A DNA stretch of 64,000 bases. Origin: DATKJY01 sp964540105 (GTDB taxonomy: Bacteria > Zixibacteria > MSB-5A5 > GN15 > FEB-12). The notes under the pieces were generated by a model that did not search any database, had not been told where the DNA came from, and was given only the letters and a program-made list of their open reading frames with translations. Where the stretch lies: positions 1,054,001 to 1,118,000 of the forward strand of contig CAZILL010000002.1 of assembly GCA_964540105.1 (NCBI GenBank). The letters are read 5' to 3'. A program made the position numbers and the translations under genes. Shown here piece by piece: positions 53,509 through 62,322 of the stretch; within the stretch, counting starts at the first letter, position 1, and the number at the start of each line of letters is the position of its first letter.

Positions 53509-54882
53509 ATGAACTCACGACAAGCGATGAATTTCGCCGCAGATCACATGATTCATGATTCCGCCCTGCCCGGAGTTTCCACACTTCTCGATCCGCTTGC
53601 GATGAGGGGGATTCTCCATACTCTCAATCAGGCTGCAGACAAGGAGATCGTCGCGTGTGAGGCTCTCCACGTGCGGTACAAACCTTCGACCAACTGCGTG
53701 ATTTCGTATCGCGTTACGTTAGGCGATCCGAGCAGAGAAACCCGCACAGAAGAGTGGATCTACGCCAAGTGCTACAAGGCGGAAGACTACAAACTTGCCG
53801 TATCGAAAGTAGAGTCAAAACGCAGACACGAAGGAGAATGGCTCGCGGCGCCGATCGCCCTGCCTGGCCTGAACAGTATTGTCTACGCCATGGCGGACGA
53901 TACCTCACTGACCGGCCTCCCGACAGTGTTTGACCCCCGCAAGTTGGTACGCCTCCTTCACGATGGACTCTCGGAGTATCCTCGCGAACGATATCGCATA
54001 TCTGACTCACGTCTGGTCGTCAGCCCTATTCGGTACAAGCCCGAGAAGCGTGCCGTGTTCCAAATCGAGACGCGGGTTGTAAGCCACGTGGATCGAACCG
54101 AAAAGCACAACCTCAGGTTGTACCTGCGGACGTACGCCGACGACCAAGGTGCTGCGGTGTTCGATCTGATGTCAAGACTGTACGCGACTACGGTCAGAAG
54201 CACGCGTCTGGTCGTCCCTAAGCCGATGTCATATGTCAGCGACAAGAGACTGCTCCTCATGCATCATGTTGACGGCTTGCCCCTGCTGAACGCCCAGGCA
54301 AGCGCTTCGTCGCCAGAGGCCATCGAGCGTTCGGCCAAGAGCCTTGCAGAATTGCATCGCTTTTCCGCCTTGCACGTCCAGACTCGCTCACGGCAGAGCT
54401 TGATGGAGGATGTAGACGCGGCGACCGGTGGTCTGATCGCCGCCGCTCCGGAAATGGCAGAGATCGTGAACTGTGTGGCCGCTGCCCTGAACTTGCATCT
54501 TGCCGACACCGACCATGGCAATCGTGGTTTTGTCCACGGTGATTTCCACCCCGGGCAGGTACTGGATCGAGTCAATGGTCCGTCGGGCATACTTGATTTT
54601 GACCGCTCTTACATGGGGGATCAGGTCGCCGATCTTGGCAACTTCCTTGCTCACTTGCACGTCGCCGAGTTAATCGGTTTTCCAATTGATCGCGCAGCCA
54701 TCTCCCAGCGCTTCCTTGCCGCTTACAGCGAGGCAAGCGAACAGTCCGTCGACCCTGAGATACTGCATAATTGGACTCTATTCGGTCTCTATCTGCTCGC
54801 CATCTCACCCTTCAGAACACTTCAGCCGGGCTGGAAAGAGAAGATTCGGTTGATTCTTATTCGATGCGGGGAGCTGGTATAA
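53509..54882 (+). CDS. APH-fold phosphotransferase, first of two
   Basis: A 457-residue protein with an aminoglycoside-phosphotransferase/choline-kinase-like fold. The catalytic loop is H343-G-D345-FHPGQVL and the metal-binding motif LDFDRSYMGD has D363/D365. The N-terminal half contains two similar segments, HVRYKPSTNCVISYRV (~54-69) and PIRYKPEKRAVFQIETRV (~173-190), as if the N-lobe sheet had been duplicated. No antibiotic-resistance role is suggested by context; in an EPS operon a sugar, lipid-carrier or glycan phosphorylation is more likely. It begins 28 bases after the ABC gene, and its TAA overlaps the next ATG (TAATG). Confidence 0.8.
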   Translation: MNSRQAMNFAADHMIHDSALPGVSTLLDPLAMRGILHTLNQAADKEIVACEALHVRYKPSTNCVISYRVTLGDPSRETRTEEWIYAKCYKAEDYKLAVSKVESKRRHEGEWLAAPIALPGLNSIVYAMADDTSLTGLPTVFDPRKLVRLLHDGLSEYPRERYRISDSRLVVSPIRYKPEKRAVFQIETRVVSHVDRTEKHNLRLYLRTYADDQGAAVFDLMSRLYATTVRSTRLVVPKPMSYVSDKRLLLMHHVDGLPLLNAQASASSPEAIERSAKSLAELHRFSALHVQTRSRQSLMEDVDAATGGLIAAAPEMAEIVNCVAAALNLHLADTDHGNRGFVHGDFHPGQVLDRVNGPSGILDFDRSYMGDQVADLGNFLAHLHVAELIGFPIDRAAISQRFLAAYSEASEQSVDPEILHNWTLFGLYLLAISPFRTLQPGWKEKIRLILIRCGELV

Positions 54883-56192
54883 TGGGCAACGAGGTAAAGC
54901 CTAACCGGTTCGATTGTGCGACGGACCCCGCGGACATGTTTAAGCGACTGTGGCCGCAGTTGGATGGAAAGGGGTTGTCTGTGGCCGATTTCAATGCGCT
55001 CGAAATCCCACGAGTCTTTCCGCAAGTCAACGGGGAGTTTGTCATACAATATCGACTTCGGTCTGCAAAGAGCACGTCAGGGACAGGTGGCCAGTTAGTT
55101 CTCTGGGGGAAGCTGTTTCCTGACTCGGAGCAGGCCCTGAAGTATGCGTCGACTGAGCCTGAGAGCACCCTTCTGTTCAATGACCTTCATCTTGTCATTC
55201 CGATCTTCCCGTTCGACCCGTCCCTACCTATCCTCAGGGTTATCGCATCTCCTTCCACATGGAGTGAAGAGCTCAGGAACCGTCTTGACCGTTGTGCTGT
55301 TTCACAAAACAAAGGGGAATTGCTGGCTGTGGAGCTGCTTGCCTATCGACTCGAACGGCGGGCAGTATTGAAGCTTACGCTTGCAGAAACCGATGATCGA
55401 GGGAGAGCTACTGTCATTGTTGCAAAAGCTATGCATCCGCGAAAGGCGAAGCGATTCAGCGAAAGGCATGCCAATCTCTTGCGTGCTATGCTGGAGACCG
55501 GCGGTCGAGAGCAAATGACGATCCCCGAGATATACGATCTGAATTCTGATGATGGACTTGTGTTCATGGAATTCGCAGTCGGAAAGACTGTTCACGAACT
55601 TATCGGGTCAGGTGCTGAGTTTATTGCGGGATGCGGCGAGGCAGGGCAACTTCTCAGCGCCCTGCATTCACATCCGGCCTCGGATCTGTCTCGACATACG
55701 GCATCAATGGAGTTGGAACAGCTCCGCGCACTCGCTGACAGCGTCGGGGCTGTGCGACCGTCTCTCGTTGACAGAGTGCGAGAGCAGATCGATACTGCGG
55801 ACTCTCAGCTCCCCTGCCTCACCAACAGCGCGCCAGTACGTCTGCATATGGATTTCTACGACAAGCAGGTGCTGTATGGAGGCGGTCGGGCGACGCTCAT
55901 TGACTTTGACAACATGGCGCTTGGTGACGCGGCTCGAGACGTCGGGAACTTCCTGGCTCACCTCGATTTTCGATCTGTTCAGATGCCGCAGCACGCGTCC
56001 GAAATCAATCACGGAAAGGACCTCTTCCTCGAGAACTATGGTTGTCAAGGAACATCCCTGGGTGATGTTCAATGGTGGCGGAGGGTAGCCGCGATCAGGT
56101 TAACGCTACTCTATTCACTTCGCCCCAGATGGAGACCAGTGGCAGAGCGTCTGATCAATTCTCTTGATACAAGTCAAGTCGAAAAACATTAA
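54882..56192 (+). CDS. APH-fold phosphotransferase, second of two
   Basis: A 436-residue relative of the preceding gene product. The catalytic loop reads H322-M-D324-FYDKQVL, keeping the catalytic Asp but replacing the usual Gly of HGD by Met; the metal motif is IDFDNMALGD, followed by ARDVGNFLAHL as in its neighbour. The N-terminal half again has two N-lobe-like segments (FVIQYRLRS ... LVLWGKLF and AYRLERRAVLKLTL ... VIVAKAM). The two kinases may form a heterodimer or act in sequence. The start is fixed by the TAATG overlap. Substrate unknown; no relative with a known pathway role is recognised. Confidence 0.75.
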   Translation: MGNEVKPNRFDCATDPADMFKRLWPQLDGKGLSVADFNALEIPRVFPQVNGEFVIQYRLRSAKSTSGTGGQLVLWGKLFPDSEQALKYASTEPESTLLFNDLHLVIPIFPFDPSLPILRVIASPSTWSEELRNRLDRCAVSQNKGELLAVELLAYRLERRAVLKLTLAETDDRGRATVIVAKAMHPRKAKRFSERHANLLRAMLETGGREQMTIPEIYDLNSDDGLVFMEFAVGKTVHELIGSGAEFIAGCGEAGQLLSALHSHPASDLSRHTASMELEQLRALADSVGAVRPSLVDRVREQIDTADSQLPCLTNSAPVRLHMDFYDKQVLYGGGRATLIDFDNMALGDAARDVGNFLAHLDFRSVQMPQHASEINHGKDLFLENYGCQGTSLGDVQWWRRVAAIRLTLLYSLRPRWRPVAERLINSLDTSQVEKH

Positions 56193-56215
56193 CCGGGATA
56201 TATATGAGGGTTGCT

Positions 56216-58015
56216 ATGAAGCAGATGTTTTCAAATGGCAGATGGGCAGTGATGCTTGCGTTACTCCTCTACTCTGGCGCCACCTATGCTGCCGAGCCAG
56301 AGTATATGCAGCTGCGGGCGAAGGCTGGGAAAGCGTATGAGATCAAGGGGCGCTGGGACACTTCAGGCTGTTTCACAGCAGTTGATATCGAAGAATTACC
56401 GAACCCGCGTCGTCCAAAATTGCGCGGGACAATTCAGATGATCAACAAGACTGACACTACTATTAGGGTCTTTGGGCGGAGGATCGAAATCGAAGGGGAC
56501 ACCGAGTTTCTCGGTGAAGGAGCTGCGAAATCAAGTTTCGACAAGCTCAAGAAGGGTCAACGGATTGAGGTTACCTGCAAGATCGACAGTGACGATCGGG
56601 AATGGGAAGCGGTGAGCATCCAAACTTCAGACGTCAAGGATAGTGACAAGATCAAGGGGACAGTCGATCGCGTGCAGATCAACGGAGAGTCGCCCGACAC
56701 GCTCGACATGTACGGGCTGATCATTCTTCTGACCACCGAAACAGACGTCAACGATAAGAATAGCGTGCTCGACGACAAGGAGCGCAAGATTTTCAAAGAC
56801 TGGTCCGATGACTATGAGCTCGGGATGGTTGACGGGCTGAAAGTCGGTGAGAAGCTCCTATTCACCGCCGACGCTCGACAGGACGTGCTCGATCAGCGCG
56901 AATACGATCTGTCCACTACCATTCATTCAGATGCCTCCAATACTCAATCGGACCTTCGCTTGAAAGGGATTGGGTGCTGGACTGACAGAATCGAGACCGA
57001 AGCCGAAGTTCGTTTTCGCAAGAAGTTCCTGTTTACCGACGAACGGGATCGCTTTTCAGACAATCTGATCGCGCAGGTCACGCGGTTGAACCTTCTGCTC
57101 AAGAGGGTAGGTGGTATGGGTCTGTCCGTGCGTATTGGGAGACAGCGGTTCGATGAACCACGCGAGTGGCTATTCGACGAATATCTAGATGCCGTCCGCC
57201 TGTATGTGTATCACGCCGATCGATGGAACGCCGAGGCAGCCTTCATATCCTCGATTAACCCCGTCGATTCTCTCTATGATAGCTGGACCGACATCTTCGC
57301 GAGAGTCGAGTTTCAGCTGACGCGAAAGAACGCGGTATCTGCCTACCTGCTGACCAGATCGGACTCCGATGAAACACGAAGACGCGAACCAGTCTACTGG
57401 GGGGTGCGATACCTGGGACGGATCGGCACGATCGTAGAACCGTGGACCGACGCCGCGATTATGCGGGGAAATGACAAGGGCAGGAATCTTGATGCCTGGG
57501 CTCTTGACATGGGCGCGACAGTCATTGGTCGCACCATGAAAGTACTTCCGCATGTGACTCTGGGTTACGCGGTCGGAAGCGGCGACTCGAATCGAGGCGA
57601 TTCTACCGACAAGCGGTTCCGACAGACAGGATACCAGGATAACTCAGCCCGATTCGGCGGTGTGGCGGCGTTCAAGTACTACGGGGAGATATTGAATCCC
57701 GAGCTCTCCAACCTCAGGATTCTCAGCGCCGGTGTTGGCATACGCCCAACAATTGAGAGCTCCGTTGATGTGATGTACCACCGTTACCGCCAGACGGTCC
57801 CCGAAAACCTCATCAAAGGGTCGAATCTGATTGTCAGCCCGAACGGCGACAGCGCTGATTTGGGGTGGGCGCTGACCGTAGTGATCGGGTCACCAAAACT
57901 GTGGAACCGCCTTAGAGCAGCGCTTGTGGTCGAGCGATTCACACCGGGACAGGGGTTCTCACCGCGACTTGAAAAGGCAACGCTGATCAGGTTGAACCTG
58001 AATTTGGCGGTCTGA
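56216..58015 (+). CDS. Alginate-export-like outer-membrane barrel with DUF5666-like N-terminal domains
   Basis: A 599-residue outer-membrane protein. ATG 56216 follows GAGGG by five bases and gives a signal peptide ending GATYAAEP. Residues ~40-240 form two OB-like modules of the DUF5666 type (KLRGTIQMINKTDTTIRVFGRRIEIEGDTEF and DKIKGTVDRVQINGESPDTLDMYG). The rest is a beta-barrel resembling the Alginate_exp family: RLNLLLKRVGGMGLSVRIGRQRFDEPREWLFDEYLDAVRLY is diagnostic. AlgE-type porins let anionic polysaccharide through the outer membrane, matching the uronic-acid supply expected from the first gene of the operon. An alternative start lies four codons upstream. Confidence 0.82.
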   Translation: MKQMFSNGRWAVMLALLLYSGATYAAEPEYMQLRAKAGKAYEIKGRWDTSGCFTAVDIEELPNPRRPKLRGTIQMINKTDTTIRVFGRRIEIEGDTEFLGEGAAKSSFDKLKKGQRIEVTCKIDSDDREWEAVSIQTSDVKDSDKIKGTVDRVQINGESPDTLDMYGLIILLTTETDVNDKNSVLDDKERKIFKDWSDDYELGMVDGLKVGEKLLFTADARQDVLDQREYDLSTTIHSDASNTQSDLRLKGIGCWTDRIETEAEVRFRKKFLFTDERDRFSDNLIAQVTRLNLLLKRVGGMGLSVRIGRQRFDEPREWLFDEYLDAVRLYVYHADRWNAEAAFISSINPVDSLYDSWTDIFARVEFQLTRKNAVSAYLLTRSDSDETRRREPVYWGVRYLGRIGTIVEPWTDAAIMRGNDKGRNLDAWALDMGATVIGRTMKVLPHVTLGYAVGSGDSNRGDSTDKRFRQTGYQDNSARFGGVAAFKYYGEILNPELSNLRILSAGVGIRPTIESSVDVMYHRYRQTVPENLIKGSNLIVSPNGDSADLGWALTVVIGSPKLWNRLRAALVVERFTPGQGFSPRLEKATLIRLNLNLAV

Positions 58016-58027
58016 CGCGACAAACCT

Positions 58028-59989
58028 ATGCGAGACTACATTGCACTGCGCCCCTTGCTCATACTGATCCTCGTGCTGTCTTCGTTGGTGGCACGTTCTG
58101 CAGAAGCGGCAGCGATCTCGGGCTTCCTGACTGACGAAGCCGGTCGCCCTGTAGCGCATACCGATCTTGATGTCTTTGTGGCCGCAACCGGAGTGAAGCT
58201 CATCACGCCGGGCGATAACACGGATGCCAGGGGATTCTACAGCATTAATGTCCTCCCCGGCGTTTACAATATGGCGTATGATTCACCCATCGGGAGCCAT
58301 TTGCTCGGGAAACGTGTCTACAATGTCACGGTACCGGCTGCAGGACTTGAGCTGAATGTTGTGTTGTTATCAGGGACGGTCATCTCAGGGCACATCACAA
58401 ACTCCTTGAGCCAACCAGTCGACAGCGTCAATATCGACGTCGACAGCATAGGCGGCGGTCGGTTGTATACTTCGAATGACTTGAGCGACGCATCGGGCAG
58501 CTACTCGATCGTTGTGCCGAACGGCACCTTTCGCCTTCGCTTCAATCCGCTGGCTGGTTCCCGTCTTCGCGGCGCCCAGTTCGATACAGTACTGATCAGC
58601 CGCGACACAGTCATTGATCTCGTGCTGGTCAACGGTTTTCTGTTTCGCGGAAGAGTTACTAATGCCGCTACTCAGGGCATTCCTCAGGTGACGGTTGATT
58701 TACGCGATCAGGTCACAGGCGCGAAGATCTTTCTCGCGAGCGACAAGACAACCGCTGATGGCTCATTCTCTGTGGCCGCGCCTTCTGGATTGTTCGTACT
58801 GCGTTTTGCGCCTCCGGCGGGCTCGCGCTATGTCGCAGCCAAGGTGGATAGCGTTCAGATTTCAGCCGATCGAACCTGGAATGAAACGCTCCCGACTGGA
58901 GTGCTGGCAACAGTGGTAACACAGGACTCGGTAGGTGCCCCGATAGTTGGCGTGAATGTGGACTTCAAACTCCCATCGGCAGGCGTGAAACTCTATACTC
59001 CTTTTGACAAGACTGATGGGCAGGGGAGAGTGGTTGCTGCCCTCCTGCCGAACCTGTATACGATCCAGCTTGACCCACCACTCACGACACCTTTTGCACT
59101 TGCGAAACTTGATAGTGTCAATATAGCAGCCGACACTGTCATCGTAGTAACGATGCGGGAGCAACAGCGCATTATCCTGTCTGGAAAGATCTCTTTGCCG
59201 GCGGGAAATCCGCTCGGCGTGAAAGTCGACCTCAAGTCCACCACGACCGGGATCAAGGCCGTCCTCAACAACAATCAGGCTGATTCGACCGGGTTCTTTT
59301 CGTTCCCGGCGCCTAAGGGAAACTACGACCTGTTCCTTGTTCCACCACGCGGCAGCCGAGTCGTCGCCAGATTCCTCCGGTCCCTCAGTCTGACCAGTGA
59401 CACTTCCCTCGGGGAGATCCCCATGAATGTGGGTCTGTTAGTTCGTGTGGTTGTTCAAAACGATGCTCATCAACCTTTGCCCGGAGTCGACTTAGACTTC
59501 GTTGACGAAGGCACTCTCGACACCGCCTACACTCCTTTTGGCAGGACCGATAGTCTGGGTGAAGTAGTTGCGGCTCTCGTAGAGGGCGCCTATACCGTGC
59601 GCTTGAACCCATTGGTCCTGTCCGGATATGAGCCGGCCGCTCACAATGCCGTAATGATCAGCGCAGATACCACGATGCAATTCACTTTGCACGCGGGGAC
59701 GGCGTCATCGTCGCCGTTTATTCTCTACCAAAACTACCCCAACCCGTTTGGCAGTCTAACGACCATCGATTATACCATGACTCGAGCCGGTGATGTCTCC
59801 ATGACCATCTATAACATCCTTGGAGAGCGGATTGTAACACTGGTAAGTGGCTACCGTGAGCCAGACAGCTATCGGATAACATGGGATGGTCGAAACGACC
59901 AGGGTGGCGATGCAGGCAGCGGCCCCTATTTCGTAAGGTTGAAGTCGGGAAGCAGTAGTGCCACAAGAAAAATGCTTAGAGTGAAATAG
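58028..59989 (+). CDS. Six-repeat surface protein with C-terminal sorting domain
   Basis: A 653-residue exported protein. A signal peptide (LLILILVLSSLVARSAEAA) is followed by six tandem ~88-residue modules of carboxypeptidase-regulatory/CNA-B-like fold, each with a P-x-x-x-V-x-V-D start, a (T)GVKLxTP segment, a D-x-T-D-x-x-G turn and a P-x-G-x-Y/F strand. The C-terminal ~85 residues are the sorting domain: YQNYPNPFGSLTTIDY, ILGERIVTLV, WDGRNDQGGDAG, TRKMLRVK. Probably a cell-surface or polysaccharide-associated structural protein. It lies 12 bases after the barrel gene and pairs with the next gene, which has the same six modules but a different tail. Confidence 0.85.
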   Translation: MRDYIALRPLLILILVLSSLVARSAEAAAISGFLTDEAGRPVAHTDLDVFVAATGVKLITPGDNTDARGFYSINVLPGVYNMAYDSPIGSHLLGKRVYNVTVPAAGLELNVVLLSGTVISGHITNSLSQPVDSVNIDVDSIGGGRLYTSNDLSDASGSYSIVVPNGTFRLRFNPLAGSRLRGAQFDTVLISRDTVIDLVLVNGFLFRGRVTNAATQGIPQVTVDLRDQVTGAKIFLASDKTTADGSFSVAAPSGLFVLRFAPPAGSRYVAAKVDSVQISADRTWNETLPTGVLATVVTQDSVGAPIVGVNVDFKLPSAGVKLYTPFDKTDGQGRVVAALLPNLYTIQLDPPLTTPFALAKLDSVNIAADTVIVVTMREQQRIILSGKISLPAGNPLGVKVDLKSTTTGIKAVLNNNQADSTGFFSFPAPKGNYDLFLVPPRGSRVVARFLRSLSLTSDTSLGEIPMNVGLLVRVVVQNDAHQPLPGVDLDFVDEGTLDTAYTPFGRTDSLGEVVAALVEGAYTVRLNPLVLSGYEPAAHNAVMISADTTMQFTLHAGTASSSPFILYQNYPNPFGSLTTIDYTMTRAGDVSMTIYNILGERIVTLVSGYREPDSYRITWDGRNDQGGDAGSGPYFVRLKSGSSSATRKMLRVK

Positions 59990-60024
59990 AAGTAGTGATT
60001 CATAGGAAGAGAGAGGTGATAGCA

Positions 60025-61917
60025 GTGAAGGTACTCAAAGTAATGCAGGCCTGCGCGTTTGCAGTTCTTATTCTTGCCGGAATAGGTGAGACGGCATGGG
60101 GTCAGTTCTCGATCTCTGGTCACGTGATCGATAATCTGCTGGCGCCTGCACGCAACGTAACCATCGTACTCTACGATGAGTTTGGCGTTCAGATATCGAT
60201 CCCGCCGACATCAACCGACAACAATGGCGATTACGTTATCTCCGGTGTTCCGGCCGGAACGTATGGAGTCGGCTTCGAGCCCAAAGTATCGGATCGACTG
60301 GTGTCCCAGACTGTGAGCCCGGTTGTCGTGTCGGGTAACACCGTCGTGAACGCGACCCTCGCCGCAGGTGTCTTTCTGACGGGGTTCGTGCGGGACTCCA
60401 ATGGCGTGGGGATACCCAATATCGATTTGAATGTGTATTATCAGTCGACGGGGGTCAAACTTGTCACACCGAGCGATAAAACCGATGCCCTCGGATCCTA
60501 CAAGATAGTCATACCTGTAGGTACGCTGCGAATTCGTTGGCGTCCGGTCGGAGGGGAAGCGCTGGTCGCGGTCGAACAACAGAACGTGATCGCTGCGATA
60601 GACATGAACATCGACGTCGTCATGTATTGGGGCTTTGTGCTATCGGGGAAAGTCACGAATGCTGCCGTCGTTCCGGTGGTTAACGTGAACATGGACGTTA
60701 TCAACGCGACGACGGGTGTCAAGCTGTTTACGCCAAATGGCGTGACCGACGCAAGCGGCAATTACTCCCTTGTGATACCCGGGGGAACCTACCACGTTCT
60801 TGCCAAGCCGGTGCCAGCAACGTTCCTGGCTGCGAGTCAGATTTCGAATGTTACGGTGATGAGCAACACAACCCTGAATTTCACCCTTCAGACCGGATTT
60901 TCCTTGTCCGGAACGATCAAGAACGCAAGCAATGTCGGAGTTCCGAGCGTTAACATTGACGTCTACGTGGCGTCGACCGGAGTGAAACTGACCACCCCGG
61001 GGGATAATAGCGATGCCTCCGGTCTGTATGCAGTCATTGTTCCTGCGGGCACATATAACGTTCATTTCACTCCCTTGGTGGCCTCGCACCTTGCTTCAGC
61101 GGTCCAGAACAACATCGTGGTCTCGGGAAACACAATCCTGAACGCAACCGTAGCAAACGGCGTCCTGATATCGGCCACGGTGAAGAACAATCTGAACGCC
61201 CCGGTGGCAAATGTCGATTTCGACGCAAAAATACCGGTGACAAATTTCTCTGTTCCTCTCTCCGGTGACTTGACCGACGCCACTGGAGCGTTTACAACTG
61301 TTGTCGCACCCGGTGTGTATCATCTCGAGCTCGAACCGCCGTGGGCCAGCCGACTTGTCGCCGTGCGCGTTCCCAATCGCGGTATCTCCAAGGATACAAC
61401 TCTCGTAGTCTCCATGCTTGCCGGGGTGGTCGTATCGGGTACCGTCAAGGACCAGGCCGGGAACCCGGTCACAGGAGTAGACGTTGATGCGATCAAGAGC
61501 GCAACAACCGACACGATCTTTACACCGATCGATAAGACTGATCTGCTGGGGCACTATCAGATCCTGATACCGACCGGAAGTTATCGGATGGTATACAGGC
61601 CGACCCTTGCCTCCGGTTTGCCCGAGGGCTCGTACAACGGGGTGATTGTCAACAAAGATACAGTGGTCAATATCACTCTCAGTGGCACGCTTCCGAACTG
61701 CTGTGCGGGGAGGACTGGAAACGTTGACGGCGACGCTTCTGATATTGTCGACATCTCTGACATGTTCGCCATGATCGACTATCTTAGCGCCGGTCTGCCG
61801 CTAAGTCCTTGCCTTGACGAGGACGATGCGAACCGGGACGGCACAATCGACATTTCAGACCTCTTTGCCCTCATCGATCACTTGACTGGAATGCTCCTGC
61901 TACCGTTCTGCCCCTGA
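60025..61917 (+). CDS. Six-repeat surface protein with dockerin-like tail
   Basis: A 630-residue exported protein. The GTG at 60025 is chosen because GAGAGG lies eight bases upstream and the signal peptide (VMQACAFAVLILAGIGETAWG) then begins at once. Six ~88-residue carboxypeptidase-regulatory-like modules follow with strongly conserved turns (STGVKLVTPSDKTDALGSY, TTGVKLFTPNGVTDASGNY, STGVKLTTPGDNSDASGLY). Instead of a sorting domain it ends with a Cys-containing dockerin-like pair: CCAGRTGNVDGDASDIVDIS and DANRDGTIDISDLFALIDHL. It looks like a duplicate of its neighbour with an exchanged anchor. Last gene before the operon terminator. Confidence 0.87.
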   Translation: MKVLKVMQACAFAVLILAGIGETAWGQFSISGHVIDNLLAPARNVTIVLYDEFGVQISIPPTSTDNNGDYVISGVPAGTYGVGFEPKVSDRLVSQTVSPVVVSGNTVVNATLAAGVFLTGFVRDSNGVGIPNIDLNVYYQSTGVKLVTPSDKTDALGSYKIVIPVGTLRIRWRPVGGEALVAVEQQNVIAAIDMNIDVVMYWGFVLSGKVTNAAVVPVVNVNMDVINATTGVKLFTPNGVTDASGNYSLVIPGGTYHVLAKPVPATFLAASQISNVTVMSNTTLNFTLQTGFSLSGTIKNASNVGVPSVNIDVYVASTGVKLTTPGDNSDASGLYAVIVPAGTYNVHFTPLVASHLASAVQNNIVVSGNTILNATVANGVLISATVKNNLNAPVANVDFDAKIPVTNFSVPLSGDLTDATGAFTTVVAPGVYHLELEPPWASRLVAVRVPNRGISKDTTLVVSMLAGVVVSGTVKDQAGNPVTGVDVDAIKSATTDTIFTPIDKTDLLGHYQILIPTGSYRMVYRPTLASGLPEGSYNGVIVNKDTVVNITLSGTLPNCCAGRTGNVDGDASDIVDISDMFAMIDYLSAGLPLSPCLDEDDANRDGTIDISDLFALIDHLTGMLLLPFCP

Positions 61918-61937
61918 GAATGCCATTATTGAAATCG

Positions 61938-61976
61938 ACGGCCGCCTCTGCTCAGTTGTAGGGGCGGCCGTGTTCT
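61938..61976 (+). terminator. Terminator of the polysaccharide operon
   Basis: Perfect 9-bp stem ACGGCCGCC with GGCGGCCGT, a 16-base loop, then GTTCTTTG, 20 bases past the last stop. The loop is long and the T-run short, so termination may be partial. Nothing recognisable lies between it and the tRNA gene. Confidence 0.6.
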
Positions 61977-62118
61977 TTGCCCCTCCGCTTGACGGTTCGA
62001 TGACTGTCGCATTTGGATTAGTGGCGATAGACGGCGTAAAGCACGTTCGCGTGAGGTCTGAGGCTAGAGTCGGAGGTTCTTTGACAGTAGCTTTGGGAGT
62101 GGAAAAAGCCCTAACCTA

Positions 62119-62192
62119 TACCGGGGGACAGATTTGAACTGTCGACATCCAGTTCCACAGACTGGCGCTCTAACCAACTGAGCTACCCCGGC
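62119..62192 (-). tRNA. tRNA-His (anticodon GTG)
   Basis: A 74-base cloverleaf on the minus strand: acceptor GCCGGGG with CCCCGGT, D-arm GCTC/GAGC with a nine-base loop, anticodon stem CCAGT/ACTGG around loop CTGTGGA (anticodon GTG, His), variable loop ATGTC, T-stem GACAG/CTGTC around TTCAAAT. CCA is not encoded. Position 1 pairs as G-U with 72, the discriminator is A73 and the base before position 1 is T. Typical bacterial tRNA-His genes encode G-1 and C73, so the identity elements are unusual. Confidence 0.93.
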
Positions 62193-62204
62193 ATCAGTCG
62201 GTCC

Positions 62205-62232
62205 AACTTACTGAAATTCTAATTGATGTCAA
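62205..62232 (-). promoter_or_regulatory. Promoter of the tRNA-His gene
   Basis: Minus-strand TTGACA (62227-62232), 16-base spacer, TAAGTT (62205-62210); the start would be ~6 bases before the mature 5' end. Confidence 0.55.
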
Positions 62233-62322
62233 CTGCTTTGCGTCTGTTACACAAAGCCCGATCGTTACTGGCAGCGGAACATGCCGCCCCTAATCAAACA
62301 ACCCTGCTTCATTTCCGCCCGT

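Noticed and set aside
53509..56192. Aminoglycoside resistance genes
   Set aside because: Only the general APH fold is seen; lengths (436-457) exceed resistance enzymes, sequences lack their specific signatures, and the genes are embedded in a polysaccharide operon.
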